DNA from: Ceratorhiza oryzae-sativae
Taxonomy: Eukaryota > Basidiomycota > Agaricomycetes > Cantharellales > Ceratobasidiaceae
DNA length: 35,917 nt
Assembly: GCA_030998015.1 (NCBI GenBank)
Contig: JARWMV010000145.1
Span: 1 to 35,917, forward strand
Direction of reading: 5' to 3'
Below the pieces are notes generated by a model that did no database searches, was not told the DNA's origin, and saw only the letters and a program-made list of their open reading frames with translations. Each line of letters opens with the position of its first letter. Position 1 is the stretch's first letter. Position numbers and translations under genes: made by a program. This document shows positions 1-9,139 of this stretch, in pieces.

Positions 1-403
1 AATACCCGCCTTTATTCATAATCCCTAATTTCCCAGTCAGCAGGCTGACTGTGCTACCGCGCTTGGTGGTGGAATCACCACCAAATGGCCCCCTTTGCCC
101 GTAACTCCGCGCCCCATAATGGAGAATAACCTCCAACCCGGTAGCCTTTGGTAGATTCAATTTATTAGAAATAGTCTCATCACGGATAAAGATAATTTAC
201 ATTCTGGATATCTCTGATGGTAAAAAGATAAAAAGGCCAGGCAGTAGGTGATTTCCATCCGTTTTTCCTGCTGAACATCTGTGATGGTCTGTAAGAAAAA
301 TGAACGAAAAATGCATAGGCCGTGCGTGAAGATAAATGTAGAGCTCATCTAAAATTAGTCTGGCCTCTATCTCGGTCAACATCGTTCCGTGGTTTGCTTC
401 CAT
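1..403. other. unassigned intergenic stretch
   Basis: No recognisable gene. Two short overlapping minus-strand reading frames (about 157-403) match no family I know. From about 352 the sequence belongs to a block repeated near 6476 and 11820 (TCTGGCCTCTATCTCGGTCA...), which leads into hairpin P. Confidence 0.5.
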
Positions 404-432
404 GCAAGATTTATAAAATCTTGCTGGACCTG
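404..432. repeat. hairpin P, stand-alone copy
   Basis: Short palindrome made of TGCAAGATTT and AAATCTTGC with flanking TCCA/TGGA. Other copies lie near 6523, 11868 and 33681, and inside the first arm of four PE-A copies, so it moves as its own unit. Confidence 0.7.
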
Positions 433-435
433 TAT

Positions 436-657
436 CCGCCGGCGTTAGAGGGAATCCTCAGATGAGGTAGCCTTGACCATGAGTCTCATGGTCCAGGCTA
501 CCTCCCATAAAGATTCCCTCGTAGAAAATGACGACCGTTCGTCATTTTCAGCCGGCGGCTAAATATCGATATTATGCCGCGCACTAGCAATCGCAAACGG
601 TTGCGATTGCTCACGTTGGTTGGTGGGACAAGTCCCACCAGCAACTAACGCGCGCGG
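436..657 (+). repeat. PE-A element, V1 subtype
   Basis: PE-A (reference form at 1328-1499) with about 50 bp added in the loop of its first hairpin arm. The added piece is itself a palindrome (GAGGTAGCCT...AGGCTACCTC). The same subtype is at 26635 and 34067 in unrelated flanks. Confidence 0.9.
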
Positions 658-868
658 GCCCCCGCTCTATCGGCTAAAATCTTAGGTGTAACCCAAGATT
701 TCAGCCGCCCTGCCTAGAGAACTGCGCTTTAGCGCACGTCTTGGCAGGGGTAATAAAGCGGAGGGTCAACGACCCGTGGGCATTGTTAACGAGGCCGCGT
801 TCGCGGCGAGCCGCGCGCACGCCAGGGCCGCCTTGGCAAGCCAAGGCGTTCGCAGGCGTGCACGGGTC
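658..868 (+). repeat. PE-D composite palindromic element, with hairpin H inside
   Basis: Begins GCCCCCGCTCTATCGG and ends GCACGGGT. It holds several stems: the TAAAATCTTAGG/CCAAGATTTCA pair, hairpin H (CCTGCC...GGCAGGGG) and GCCTTGGC/GCCAAGGC. It sits exactly between two PE-A copies with no spacer. Confidence 0.8.
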
Positions 869-1040
869 CCGCCGGCGTTAGAGGGAATCCTAAAGATTCC
901 CTCGTAGAAAATGACGACCGTTCGTCATTTTCAGCCGGCGGCTAAATATCGATATTATGCCGCGCACTAGCAATCGCAAACGGTTGCGATTGCTCACGTT
1001 GGTTGGTGGGACAAGTCCCACCAGCAACTAACGCGCGCGG
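869..1040 (+). repeat. PE-A element
   Basis: Full-size copy. Its left end directly abuts the preceding PE-D copy, and its right end abuts a degenerate PE-B copy. Confidence 0.92.
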
Positions 1041-1060
1041 ACGCTAAACCACGGTTCGAC

Positions 1061-1152
1061 TCAAGCTTCGGAGCCGTCTGTGTACGGCTTAAGCCGCACA
1101 CAGACGTCTCCTCTACAAGCGTGAAATTGTTGCACGTACGTGCAACAACTTC
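1061..1152 (-). repeat. PE-B element, partial
   Basis: Contains the TGTGTACGGCTTAAGCCGCACACA palindrome region and the TTGTTGCACGTACGTGCAACAA palindrome, but lacks the CTAACCCTGTCG end seen in full copies such as 9140-9275. Confidence 0.75.
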
Positions 1153-1204
1153 AGAGTAGTGATACGAGATAGGGTAGGGTTCAGCTTCATAGATGCCTTA
1201 AAAA

Positions 1205-1276
1205 TGCTCCGAGAGAGAATCGAACGCCCGTCACTATTACTTCACAATAGTGCTTTCACCACTAAGCTATCGGAGC
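1205..1276 (-). tRNA. trnF(gaa): tRNA-Phe (GAA)
   Basis: Folds as a cloverleaf. The acceptor GCTCCGA pairs with TCGGAGC, the D-stem is GCTT/AAGC, the anticodon stem is CTATT/AATAG, and loop GTGAAGT gives anticodon GAA. The T-stem has one mismatch. It reads Phe codons in mitochondrial translation. CCA is not encoded, as usual for fungi. Confidence 0.93.
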
Positions 1277-1327
1277 TTGACTTATAAGGGTCACTAAATT
1301 TAACCCCTGCGACCCTAGATCCGCTCC

Positions 1328-1499
1328 CCGCCGGCGTTAGAGGGAATCCTAAAGATTCCCTCGTAGAAAATGACGACCGTTCGTCATTTTCAGCCGGCGG
1401 CTAAATATCGATATTATGCCGCGCACTAGCAATCGCAAACGGTTGCGATTGCTCACGTTGGTTGGTGGGACAAGTCCCACCAGCAACTAACGCGCGCGG
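1328..1499 (+). repeat. PE-A element (reference copy)
   Basis: 172 bp. Left half: outer stem CCGCCGGC/GCCGGCGG enclosing hairpins GAGGGAATC/GATTCCCTC and GAAAATGACGA/TCGTCATTTTC. Linker: palindrome ATATCGATAT. Right half: outer stem CCGCGC/GCGCGG enclosing hairpins AGCAATCGCAA/TTGCGATTGCT and TGGTGGGAC/GTCCCACCA. The whole is therefore two three-way junctions side by side. Flank GATCCGCTCC matches the flanks of the copies at 4490 and 13551, in the opposite sense. Confidence 0.95.
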
Positions 1500-1518
1500 C
1501 AATGTCAGGGGTCTACTG

Positions 1519-1559
1519 ACCCCCAAACATGTGCAGCTACGCTGCATTGTTTGGTGGGC
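1519..1559. repeat. PE-E hairpin
   Basis: Palindrome around TGCAGCTACGCTGCA with a CCCCCAAACA/TGTTTGGGG outer stem. About sixteen copies occur in the window. Confidence 0.85.
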
Positions 1560-1583
1560 AGCAACCCCCCGATATTGTAATGC

Positions 1584-1630
1584 CCGCCGGCGTTAGAGGG
1601 AATCCTAAAGATTCCCTCTAACGCGCGCGG
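1584..1630 (+). repeat. mini PE-A (47 bp, internal deletion)
   Basis: Keeps CCGCCGGCGTTAGAGGGAATC, the first hairpin and the terminal TAACGCGCGCGG, but lacks the other three arms. The same form and the same flanks are at 9745-9791. The full-size copy at 27569-27740 sits in the same flanking sequence (..ACATTG / CATTACAATATCGGGG..). Confidence 0.85.
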
Positions 1631-1750
1631 CAATGTCAGGGGTCTACGGTGACCGAGCCTGTGGGCGGCTAAAGCCGCCCACAGTCGAGGTGAAATTTGG
1701 ACTCTGATTGCTCGGAATCAAAGTCCTTACTGCCGGGGGTGTATTAAGCT

Positions 1751-1821
1751 TGGAGAAAGATAGAATCGAACTATCATCTTTGTGATGCAAACACAATAGA
1801 TTACCATTATCATATTCCCCC
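1751..1821 (-). tRNA. trnA(ugc): tRNA-Ala (UGC)
   Basis: Acceptor GGGGGAA pairs with TTTCTCC (G-T pairs allowed). There is a short D-stem, anticodon stem TTGTG/CACAA with loop TTTGCAT giving UGC, and T-arm GATAG-TTCGATT-CTATC. A 104-residue reading frame overlapping it on the same strand is best seen as a by-product of the tRNA sequence. Confidence 0.9.
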
Positions 1822-2276
1822 TTCAATGTAAATTGATTGGGTTTTCCCCGGAACTTTGCAGGGCCGATTTCTTCGAAATCGATCGTAGCAGAGGTCGTAT
1901 TTATTTCTTTTATTGAAATATCGGCGATTTTTTGAGGACAGCACTGAGTGCTGCCCATAAAATTTAAGCCGCGTCCTTATTTTTCCTCCGGAGGGTTCTA
2001 CGAACCCGCCCTCGCCTGAGTCAACGCTCCGCGCTGATCCAGGCGAGTACGGGAAATATTCTCACCCTAGATGATTTATTTGTGACGCTTCATTTCCAAT
2101 TTATCAGCTCACCTTGGACTGGGTAGTACTGGTTTTGTCGTATATATTCATCATAATCAAGGGTGGAGACTAATTTCCTCCCCAGAAGAACTTCATTTTT
2201 AGGGAAACCCCCCGCGCCGGGAATATTATCATGGCGCGGTTATGCCCACACGACTGCGTCACTCAATGACAACTGA

Positions 2277-2317
2277 CCCCCAAACATGTGCAGCTACGCT
2301 GCATTGTTTGGGGGGCA
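2277..2317. repeat. PE-E hairpin
   Basis: Copy with full CCCCCAAAC/GTTTGGGGGG arms. Confidence 0.85.
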
Positions 2318-2474
2318 GTAGGTTCTTTCCACAACCTGCATATCTGGCGGGGCTTATCTGGATTACCCTTACTTTCACCAAAATGGTGTAAAAACTTACA
2401 GCCCATAACCAATTTGGAGTACTGCAGTTAAAATATAGCACGTTTTCCAGATTGAAATTAAATCTTCAGAATTT

Positions 2475-2547
2475 TGGAAACAAGTGGGTTCGAACCACTG
2501 ACGTTCTCCTTAAAAGGGAGACACTCAACCACCCGAGTTCTGTTTCC
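2475..2547 (-). tRNA. trnK(uuu): tRNA-Lys (UUU)
   Basis: Acceptor GGAAACA/TGTTTCC is perfect. D-stem ACTC/GAGT. Anticodon stem TCTCC/GGAGA has loop CTTTTAA, giving UUU. T-arm AGTGG-TTCGAAC-CCACT is perfect. A clean mitochondrial tRNA-Lys. Confidence 0.95.
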
Positions 2548-2649
2548 TTTGAATTTGACCTGTACTCGCCTGGATCAGCGCTGTGCGCTGGCCTGGCTGA
2601 AATAGCGGGCTCGATATCCAAACCCACGGGTTAAAGTACGCTGAAATAT

Positions 2650-3116
2650 TCCCTCCCGTGGGGTTAGGGACCGTCGCTCCGCTCGGGCCCATACCCCACG
2701 CCCGAGGCGGCCCCTCTGGCCGCGAGGTATTGCTCGGAATCAGACGCCGGCCGCGCTGGGGACGCCCGGTGGTTTTGGGCCCTAGTGCCCCCCCCCAAGT
2801 GGGGGGTCAATGGCGCCACAAGTTTTGTGGCGCGCATTGCAATCATTGGGGGTCCATTTCCATCCATTATGGGAAAGGGTCGACGGTAAGAACAATTCCT
2901 TGTTCAAATCTAAAAAAAAAACAAAGGATTACACCGATGACTTGGTGTGAGACAGCCGGAACCGTCTGTTTACCACTTCTGATCATCAAAGATGACACAG
3001 GAGGCCCTCCGGGGTCGCGGTATACAGGATTTCCGTCCTTGAAGGTAATCCAACAGAAGAACGACTCAGATTCCTGACCCCCGATTTGCGCCAAATCGGA
3101 CTCTTCCCTTACAGGC
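2650..3116. other. repeat-rich stretch without a recognised gene
   Basis: 2653-2880 shares a block with 5460-5610 (GCCGGCCGCGCTGGGGACGCCC, then a GGCGCCACAAG/CTTGTGGCGC hairpin). A minus-strand reading frame of 75 residues (2867-3094) resembles nothing I know. A short piece (CTTCTGATCA..AAGATGACACAG) recurs near 18998. Confidence 0.5.
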
Positions 3117-3268
3117 CCCCGCTAATCGATGTAGATTTGCCTTCGCAAATCATCGATTAGTGGGAGCCCTCCGCGCTTAGGCCGCCCTGCGGGCGATCAA
3201 AGAGCGCGGAGGGGAAGAGGTTCCCTAGCAGCGTGTACTTGTACACGCTGACGACAGGGTTAGGCTTA
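3117..3268 (-). repeat. PE-C element without hairpin H, joined to a PE-B tail
   Basis: The stem CTAATCGAT...ATCGATTAG encloses GATTTGC/GCAAATC and is followed by the CCTCCGCGCT...AGCGCGGAGG stem around CGCCCTGCGGGCG. Here CTAATCGAT runs straight into GTAGATTT, the empty counterpart of copies that hold hairpin H at this point. The right side continues into the GTGTACTTGTACAC palindrome and CAGGGTTAGG of PE-B. Confidence 0.8.
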
Positions 3269-3499
3269 ATTCAGCAGATAAAACAAATTGTAATAGCTCT
3301 GATTTCCCCCCTCTGCTGATAAAATTTTGCTTACCCGTGCCCGCCTACGATCGCAGCTCCGCCTCAAGTTATATTTATTTAAGGATAAGATACGGTAACA
3401 CAGCACATTTGGAAAATGTAACCCGTCTTCGCCGGAGACCGTCGTGTAGCGACGGCCCCGGCATAAATTCTAGGTTATACCTCCCCACTGAATCGTCGC

Positions 3500-3671
3500 C
3501 CGCCGGCGTTAGAGGGAATCCTAAAGATTCCCTCGTAGAAAATGACGACCGTTCGTCATTTTCAGCCGGCGGCTAAATATCGATATTATGCCGCGCACTA
3601 GCAATCGCAAACGGTTGCGATTGCTCACGTTGGTTGGTGGGACAAGTCCCACCAGCAACTAACGCGCGCGG
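3500..3671 (+). repeat. PE-A element, part of a 0.4-kb inverted duplication
   Basis: Together with the PE-B copy that follows, it is repeated in inverted orientation at about 6893-7308. Confidence 0.92.
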
Positions 3672-3694
3672 GCCTTCGCAAAGCACCGATTCTT

Positions 3695-3896
3695 GACCCG
3701 TCCCCTAGAAGTTGTTGCACGTACGTGCAACAATTTCACGCTTGTAGAGGAGACGTCTGTGTGCGGCTTAAGCCGTACACAGACGGCTCCGAAGCACTCC
3801 GCGCTTAGGCCGCCCTGCGGGCGATCAAAGAGCGCGGAGGGGAAGAGGTTCCCTAGCAGCGTGTACTTGTACACGCTGACGACAGGGTTAGGGTAG
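3695..3896 (-). repeat. PE-B element, long form with PE-C head inside
   Basis: Contains palindromes TTGCACGTACGTGCAA and GTGCGGCTTAAGCCGTAC, then the CGCGCTTAGG..GAGCGCGG head of PE-C, the GTGTACTTGTACAC palindrome, and ends CGACAGGGTTAGGGTAG. The short form (4209-4344) has the PE-C part replaced by TTGAGGGTGAATACTCTT. Confidence 0.85.
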
Positions 3897-4208
3897 GAGA
3901 TTTACAAAGATCGTTCGCTGCCAGAGGGGCGGCCTCGGAACCTGCATCCGGGTTATATGTGCGCCGAAATATTTCCCCTGATTGTCAGGAGGACCCTCCA
4001 TAAAGGGCGTGGGCCCAGGCTAAATCAAGGGAGCAACCCCGCCGGGACCGAAGGGCTCCTTGGGGATCCGGAGAGGGTCTGAAGGACTTGATCTGGACAG
4101 ACCAACTAAATTAAAAAGCAGACTTGGTTGGATTTGCCGCCTCTCTAACTTGATGGACGGCATCCAATGCCGTCCCTTCCTAAATTGAAGTATGACCCTA
4201 TTTTTCCT

Positions 4209-4344
4209 GACCCGTCCCCTAGAAGTTGTTGCACGTACGTGCAACAATTTCACGCTTGTAGAGGAGACGTCTGTGTGCGGCTTAAGCCGTACACAGACGG
4301 CTCCGAAGCTTGAGGGTGAATACTCTTCGACAGGGTTAGGGTAG
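4209..4344 (-). repeat. PE-B element, short form
   Basis: Runs from GACCCGTCCCCTAGAAG to CAGGGTTAGGGTAG with both central palindromes intact. Confidence 0.85.
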
Positions 4345-4378
4345 CTTTTCATTGACCGCAGGCCCGGAGAAATATTGA

Positions 4379-4450
4379 TTTTCCCTTGGGTTTTCCCTTG
4401 GGTTTTCCCTTGGGTTTTCCCTTGGGTTTTCCCTTGGGTTTTCCCTTGGG
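4379..4450. repeat. 12-bp tandem repeat, six copies
   Basis: Six perfect copies of TTTTCCCTTGGG, with a partial seventh (TTTTC). On the minus strand they give a repeating ENPR reading frame, which is a by-product of a unit length divisible by three. Confidence 0.97.
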
Positions 4451-4489
4451 TTTTCGGGCGGAGCCCCTGCGAGCCACCCGGCCCGCTCC

Positions 4490-4661
4490 CCGCGCGCGTT
4501 AGTTGCTGGTGGGACTTGTCCCACCAACCAACGTGAGCAATCGCAACCGTTTGCGATTGCTAGTGCGCGGCATAATATCGATATTTAGCCGCCGGCTGAA
4601 AATGACGAACGGTCGTCATTTTCTACGAGGGAATCTTTAGGATTCCCTCTAACGCCGGCGG
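4490..4661 (-). repeat. PE-A element inside a flanking palindrome
   Basis: Flanked by GGCCCGCTCC and GGAGCGGAT..GGGCC, which are complementary, so the element sits in the loop of an older stem. The copy at 13551 has the same flanks. Confidence 0.92.
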
Positions 4662-4694
4662 GGAGCGGATATAGGGCCGCAGGGGTTAATTTAC

Positions 4695-4771
4695 CTGAGT
4701 CGACCAGATTCGAACTGGTATGCGAAGCCAACGCCAAAGATTGGTGTTTTTCCTAATTAAACTACAACTCA
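4695..4771 (-). tRNA. trnQ(uug): tRNA-Gln (UUG)
   Basis: Acceptor TGAGTTG/CGACTCA, D-stem GTTT/AAAC, anticodon stem CCAAT/GTTGG with loop CTTTGGC giving UUG, T-arm ACCAG-TTCGAAT-CTGGT. The variable loop is a little long (8 nt). Reading the loop one base later would give UGG (Pro), but the stem pairing favours Gln and a separate tRNA-Pro exists at 19830. Confidence 0.85.
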
Positions 4772-4819
4772 TAATATAACCCGTCCTAGGTGAGAACTAC
4801 GATCTCATCAATAATATAA

Positions 4820-5060
4820 CCCCATTTTGTTTAAGGACCGAAGGCCCATGACCCGCCGCCGTATGGACTTTGATTCCGAGGTAGCCTGGAACCTCGGGGG
4901 TCCAGGCTACCTCGCAATACCCCGCCTCCTGGATCTCTAGAGATCCAGGGAGCGGAGCTGCCTCAGCTGCCTAAGCTGCCCTAGAGGGACAGGAGGCGGC
5001 GGAAGGGCCGGCGAACGATCGTGCAAGCACGATCCTCCGCCGGCCCGGTTCCGATTCGAA
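4820..5060. repeat. large palindromic block, also at 11445-11710
   Basis: Holds GAGGTAGCCTGGA/TCCAGGCTACCTC (related to V1), GGATCTCTAGAGATCC and GATCGTGCAAGCACGATC palindromes, closed by GCCGCC/GGCGGC. The second copy carries a PE-E hairpin where this one has only GGCCGGCGAACGATCG, and this copy has a small extra TCAGCTGCCTAAGCTGCC. Confidence 0.75.
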
Positions 5061-5358
5061 GAATCCGGAATATTACTTTTTCGCTACCGCGCAAAGAGAA
5101 CCATTGCGAGATCTTTACCCGGAGCTAGCGAAAAACTTGGAATTTAACCATGTTTGCCAATTCTGAACAACTCAGAAGTCCTTATAGACTTAAGATGGGA
5201 CCAGAAGGGGGAAACCTATATAATTTCCGGAAGGTAATACTTTCCCCCTGCAAAAAGCCTAGGTACAATTAATTATACCTAGGACTTTTTGCCGGAAGAG
5301 CGCTAAAGCGGCCGTGGGCGGCAGGGGACTCCGTATTATCGTAATTTTCAATAGAGAC

Positions 5359-5405
5359 CCCTCCGCGCTCTTTGATCGCCCGCAGGGCGGCCTAAGCGCG
5401 GAGGG
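5359..5405. repeat. PE-C head hairpin, solo
   Basis: CCTCCGCGCT..AGCGCGGAGG around CGCCCGCAGGGCG, without the ATCGAT half. Confidence 0.8.
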
Positions 5406-5619
5406 CTCCAATAATCGGCGAGGTATTGCGAGGTACCCTGGAACTTTAAGTTCCAGGGTACCTCGGAATCAGACGCCGGCCGCGCTGGGGACGCCCGAAA
5501 TGCACCTTTACGGTGGTTTTGGGCCCTAGTGCCCCCCCAAGTGGGGGGTCAATGGCGCCACAAGTTTTGTGGCGCGCATTGCAATCATTGGGGGTCCATT
5601 TGAAAGGGTCGACGGTTAC

Positions 5620-5935
5620 ATTTTGTTAGTTGCTCAATTTTAAAATAGTGTACCTAAATTTTCCCCCAATTAAATCAAATGGAATAGATCTATCCTTTTT
5701 CATGTAATATATTTAAAATCGATCTTTAATATGTTCTCATTTTATGTAGCGGTTAAGTTCTGTTTTTTTTTTATAAAAAACTATGTCTCTTTTATATTAA
5801 TTAAAAAGAGTCGGTCTGAACATACCAACTCAATACTGGAGGAATTTAATCCTCCTCCATTAGCAAGAGAAAAACGAATGGCTAAGCTTAATCAATCAAT
5901 CCCTCGAGAATCGATGTAGATTTGCCTTCGCAAAT
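5620..5935. other. AT-rich stretch with an unidentified short frame
   Basis: Lower GC than its surroundings. A plus-strand frame of 62 residues (5731-5919) runs into the following repeat, with no family resemblance. It would be the only plus-strand gene here, so I do not call it a gene. Confidence 0.4.
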
Positions 5936-6166
5936 CATCGATTCTCGGCGAGGTATTGCAATACCTCGCCGCTTCGCGGCCTCGCGCTCCCCTCCGGCGC
6001 CTGATTCCGAGGAATCAGGCGCCTCCCGTGGGGTATGGGCCCGAGCGGACCGACGGTCCCTAACCCCACGGGAGGGAATAAAATAAATTCACATTCGGTG
6101 CCTAGATTTAGAGGGCCACGTAAAGCGCGGAGTATTTCTTGTTTTCCAGGTGGAGATTCATTTTTG

Positions 6167-6465
6167 CAGCGCGCTATGCGGCTGCCCAGCAGCGCGCTAT
6201 GCGGCTGCCCAGCAGCGCGCTATGCGGCTGCCCAGCAGCGCGCTATGCGGCTGCCCAGCAGCGCGCTATGCGGCTGCCCAGCAGCGCGCTATGCGGCTGC
6301 CCAGCAGCGCGCTATGCGGCTGCCCAGCAGCGCGCTATGCGGCTGCCCAGCAGCGCGCTATGCGGCTGCCCAGCAGCGCGCTATGCGGCTGCCCAGCAGC
6401 GCGCTATGCGGCTGCCCAGCAGCGCGCTATGCGGCTGCCCAGCAGCGCGCTATGCGGCTGCCCAG
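6167..6465. repeat. 23-bp minisatellite, 13 perfect copies
   Basis: Thirteen uninterrupted copies of a 23-bp unit starting CAGCGCGCTATGCGGCTGCC (299 bp = 13 x 23). Because 23 is not a multiple of three, all three plus frames stay open through it and yield spurious repeat proteins. Solo or double units lie at about 20607, 21591 and 30000-30042. Confidence 0.97.
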
Positions 6466-6522
6466 AAGACCTAATAAATTAGTCTGGTCTCTATCTCGGT
6501 CAACATCGTTCCGTGGTTTGCT

Positions 6523-6552
6523 TCCATGCAAGATTTATAAAATCTTGCTGGA
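6523..6552. repeat. hairpin P, stand-alone copy
   Basis: Same palindrome as at 404, within a longer duplicated block (about 6476-6600) that ends in an ACACGAGATAGGGT motif. Confidence 0.7.
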
Positions 6553-6608
6553 CCTGTATCCGCCGGCGGGCTGCCCTAGAGTAATTGACACGAGATAGGG
6601 TTTATAAG

Positions 6609-6681
6609 TGCCGAAAGTTGGAGTTGAACCAAGCATTTAAATCTTACAAGGAAATCGTTTTACCAATTAAACTATTTCGGC
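6609..6681 (-). tRNA. trnT(ugu): tRNA-Thr (UGU), weakly paired
   Basis: Acceptor GCCGAAA/TTTCGGC is perfect and D-stem GTTT/AAAC is good. The anticodon loop CTTGTAA gives UGU. However, the anticodon stem (ATTTC/GATTT) has two T-T mismatches and the T-stem has a C-C mismatch. It may be functional with non-canonical pairs, or be decaying. Confidence 0.75.
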
Positions 6682-6895
6682 GGTAGGGTTGTGGTCCTGA
6701 CCCAGGGAAAATAAAACCCCCGGAAAGCGGGAAGGGGACTTAAAGACCAATTTTGTAAAGCATCATTGAAGGCATTATGTTCTTTAACAATTCTCCGCGC
6801 TCTTTGATCGCCCGAAGGGCGGCCTAAGCGGGGGCTCGTCTTGTGGCGCGCATTGCAATCATTGGGGAGCAGCTGAAAGGGAAGAGAGAGAACTC

Positions 6896-7097
6896 CTACC
6901 CTAACCCTGTCGTCAGCGTGTACAAGTACACGCTGCTAGGGAACCTCTTCCCCTCCGCGCTCTTTGATCGCCCGCAGGGCGGCCTAAGCGCGGAGTGCTT
7001 CGGAGCCGTCTGTGTACGGCTTAAGCCGCACACAGACGTCTCCTCTACAAGCGTGAAATTGTTGCACGTACGTGCAACAACTTCTAGGGGACGGGTC
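6896..7097 (+). repeat. PE-B element, long form
   Basis: Inverted counterpart of the copy at 3695-3896, including the inserted PE-C head. The following GAATCGGTGCTTTGCGAAGGC and the PE-A copy beyond are also shared. Confidence 0.88.
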
Positions 7098-7120
7098 AAG
7101 AATCGGTGCTTTGCGAAGGC

Positions 7121-7292
7121 CCGCGCGCGTTAGTTGCTGGTGGGACTTGTCCCACCAACCAACGTGAGCAATCGCAACCGTTTGCGATTGCTAGTGCGCG
7201 GCATAATATCGATATTTAGCCGCCGGCTGAAAATGACGAACGGTCGTCATTTTCTACGAGGGAATCTTTAGGATTCCCTCTAACGCCGGCGG
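7121..7292 (-). repeat. PE-A element, part of a 0.4-kb inverted duplication
   Basis: Partner of the copy at 3500 in opposite orientation. Its right flank CGACGATTCTGTGGGG matches the left flank of 3500 with one mismatch. It abuts the C-terminal end of a LAGLIDADG remnant. Confidence 0.92.
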
Positions 7293-7387
7293 GCGACGAT
7301 TCTGTGGGGCTGTATCACAGGTAATGATTTGGATGGAATTCTAAAACCGGCCCCATTTTTGTTAATGGTGCAATTTAAATTCCATTT

Positions 7388-7520
7388 ATGACCCGTGCAC
7401 GCCTGCGAACGCCTTGGCTTAAGCCAAGGCGGCCCTGGCGTGCGCGCGGCGTCTGATTCCGAGGCAATACCTCGCCGAGAATCGATGATTTGCGAAGGCA
7501 AATCTACATCGATTCTCGAG
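7388..7520 (-). repeat. PE-D element, truncated, inside a LAGLIDADG gene
   Basis: Starts GACCCGTGCACGCCTGCG as in other PE-D copies, then passes into a GAGAATCGATG...CATCGATTCTC stem instead of the usual GTACCCTGGAA palindrome. Confidence 0.75.
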
Positions 7521-8029
7521 GGGGCTAAAAGATTTACCTCGGCCAAAGTAAAACAATTTGTGGAAAGATAAATTACTCGGTTTTTATTACAGAAACCACC
7601 GTCATCACACAGCCAATAGGCGAGCCCTAAAGGCGTTAATAACTCACCGATGTTGTTAGGAATTATTTTGTTACCTTCAATGTAAAATAAGTTATGGAAT
7701 TCGGTAAAACAAGGCAACGAATAAGTTCTAAAATATACAGAACCATACTCCATCCCGGGCCGTGTTTTAAGAACCCGGCTCTGAGTTTTAGGAGCAGTAA
7801 GGCAATAAGTTATGAATAAGTCGAACAGGTGAAAAAGATAATCCTTGTGAATTAGCCCTTGTTCAAATTTTAATAATACATTTACACCCCCTTTACCTTT
7901 TCTAAAATTCAAATCACCCAAAATAAGACCAATTAGTATATCTTTGTGGTATTGGGAAAGAACAAATTTCGATCGCTCTAGACTGGAAAGGCCCCGTGTT
8001 TGAACAGTTTGATTTTGGAAAGTAATTCC

Positions 8030-8201
8030 CCGCCGGCGTTAGAGGGAATCCTAAAGATTCCCTCGTAGAAAATGACGACCGTTCGTCATTTTCAGCCGGC
8101 GGCTAAATATCGATATTATGCCGCGCACTAGCAATCGCAAACGGTTGCGATTGCTCACGTTGGTTGGTGGGACAAGTCCCACCAGCAACTAACGCGCGCG
8201 G
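8030..8201 (+). repeat. PE-A element inside a LAGLIDADG gene
   Basis: Full-size, unmodified copy. It separates the N-terminal part from the first LAGLIDADG helix. Confidence 0.92.
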
Positions 8202-8330
8202 GCTGTTTAATAAATTATTTTTCATGGTAATTTGTGTTTTCGATCTTATGACTTCATGTTTCGTATTAAATTTCTAGGTTTTTCAACCGAAGGACCAGCT
8301 GGGATCATAATAAAAATGACCTAGAAACAT

Positions 8331-9139
8331 AACCCCGTGGGCAGCATGGCTTAATACTTGCTGCTCCAGGTAACCAGGTTGATCTGACTAGACCAACCTG
8401 CTTCAATATTTCAATTGACGGAAGTTGATCTGGTCAGACCAACTGACTTTTTTGCAGACGTCAATTTCCCGTCGGGTCGTAGGGGGATTGAAGAGTTATT
8501 ATTGTAATAAAGCAGGCCTTGTTTTAATTAAAGCCCGCTTTTTTAATGATGTTTCTTACCCGTGCCCGCCTACGATCGCAGCTCCGCCTCAAGTTATAAA
8601 CATTTCCGAAGCCATGTTCTTGGTATACAAAGACCGCAGAGCTGGTCCTGCGCGGCTAAATATTTAGAATTGAAAATCTTTTGAGAACCATGGCATAGCC
8701 CGCGCCCTACAAACGAAGATGAGGCGTGACAAAGCCGACAGGACGGCGGCAATTGCCGCCCATGTCGCGGCATCTACAATACAGAACTCCTAATTGACCA
8801 CGGGCCCTAGCATTAATTGTAGGGTCCCACTAATATCACCCCATTTTGTCTAAGACCTTGACCCGCCGCGGGCTGACGACAAGGAGTAATGCCGTACTCA
8901 ATAGGTTCCAATTCTGTCTAAATTTTAAATTGGTATGGTACCCCATCCTCTGAAAAAGGGTCGTCTTCCAGATGGAGATTATTCTCCTCCAGAAGACTTT
9001 AAACAAAAATCCACTTCCTTCTGGGCCTATCTACGTAGTCCGCGGAGCACGCCCTTTTAAAACAATCATTCCCTGAACTTTTCTTCCCCTTTTCCAACAG
9101 GGCGGATAAAGTGTGATTGACTAAAATTGAACAGAAAAG
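8331..9139. other. no recognised gene; small palindromes and unassigned sequence
   Basis: Includes a GTTGATCTGG..CCAACTGAC stretch that recurs inverted near 13083-13130, a GGCGGCAATTGCCGCC palindrome at about 8746, and GTCTTCCAGATGG/CTCCAGAAGAC near 8965. The rest matches nothing I know. Confidence 0.5.

Larger units (their letters stand above)
7300..8330 (-). pseudogene. LAGLIDADG homing endonuclease, broken by two repeats
   Basis: Reading the minus strand, 8029-7921 and on to about 7525 encode a LAGLIDADG-2 type protein. The first helix motif reads DILIGLILGDLNFRKGKGG. Later come LPCFTEFHNLFY, NIGELLTPLGLAYWLCDDGG (second catalytic helix region) and STNCFTLAEVNLL. The frame breaks at a PE-D piece (7388-7520) and resumes as KWNLNCTINKNGAGFRI, ending in the usual IPSKSLPVIQ tail. 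Upstream, a PE-A copy (8030-8201) separates it from an N-terminal part (8330-8202) that shares KHEVIRS with the gene at 26277. No group I intron core was recognised around it, so its host intron or free-standing state is unknown. Confidence 0.85.

Noticed and set aside
1644..1958. 104-residue minus-strand frame
   Set aside because: It runs through tRNA-Ala and adjacent repeats.
2658..3077. 139-residue plus-strand frame
   Set aside because: GC-rich palindromic repeats read as protein, with no homologous wording. Opposite strand to all recognised genes.
3867..3896. Telomere-like CCCTAACCCTG/CAGGGTTAGGG motif
   Set aside because: Only one or two units, always as the end of PE-B in internal positions, so not a telomere array.
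6035..6598. Long plus-strand repeat proteins of 187, 111 and 110 residues
   Set aside because: They are by-products of the 23-bp minisatellite, which keeps all three frames open. No start context or family resemblance.
8690..8830. Possible rRNA fragment (GCGTGACAAAGCCGACAGG)
   Set aside because: No alignment to conserved SSU or LSU segments could be made on either strand.
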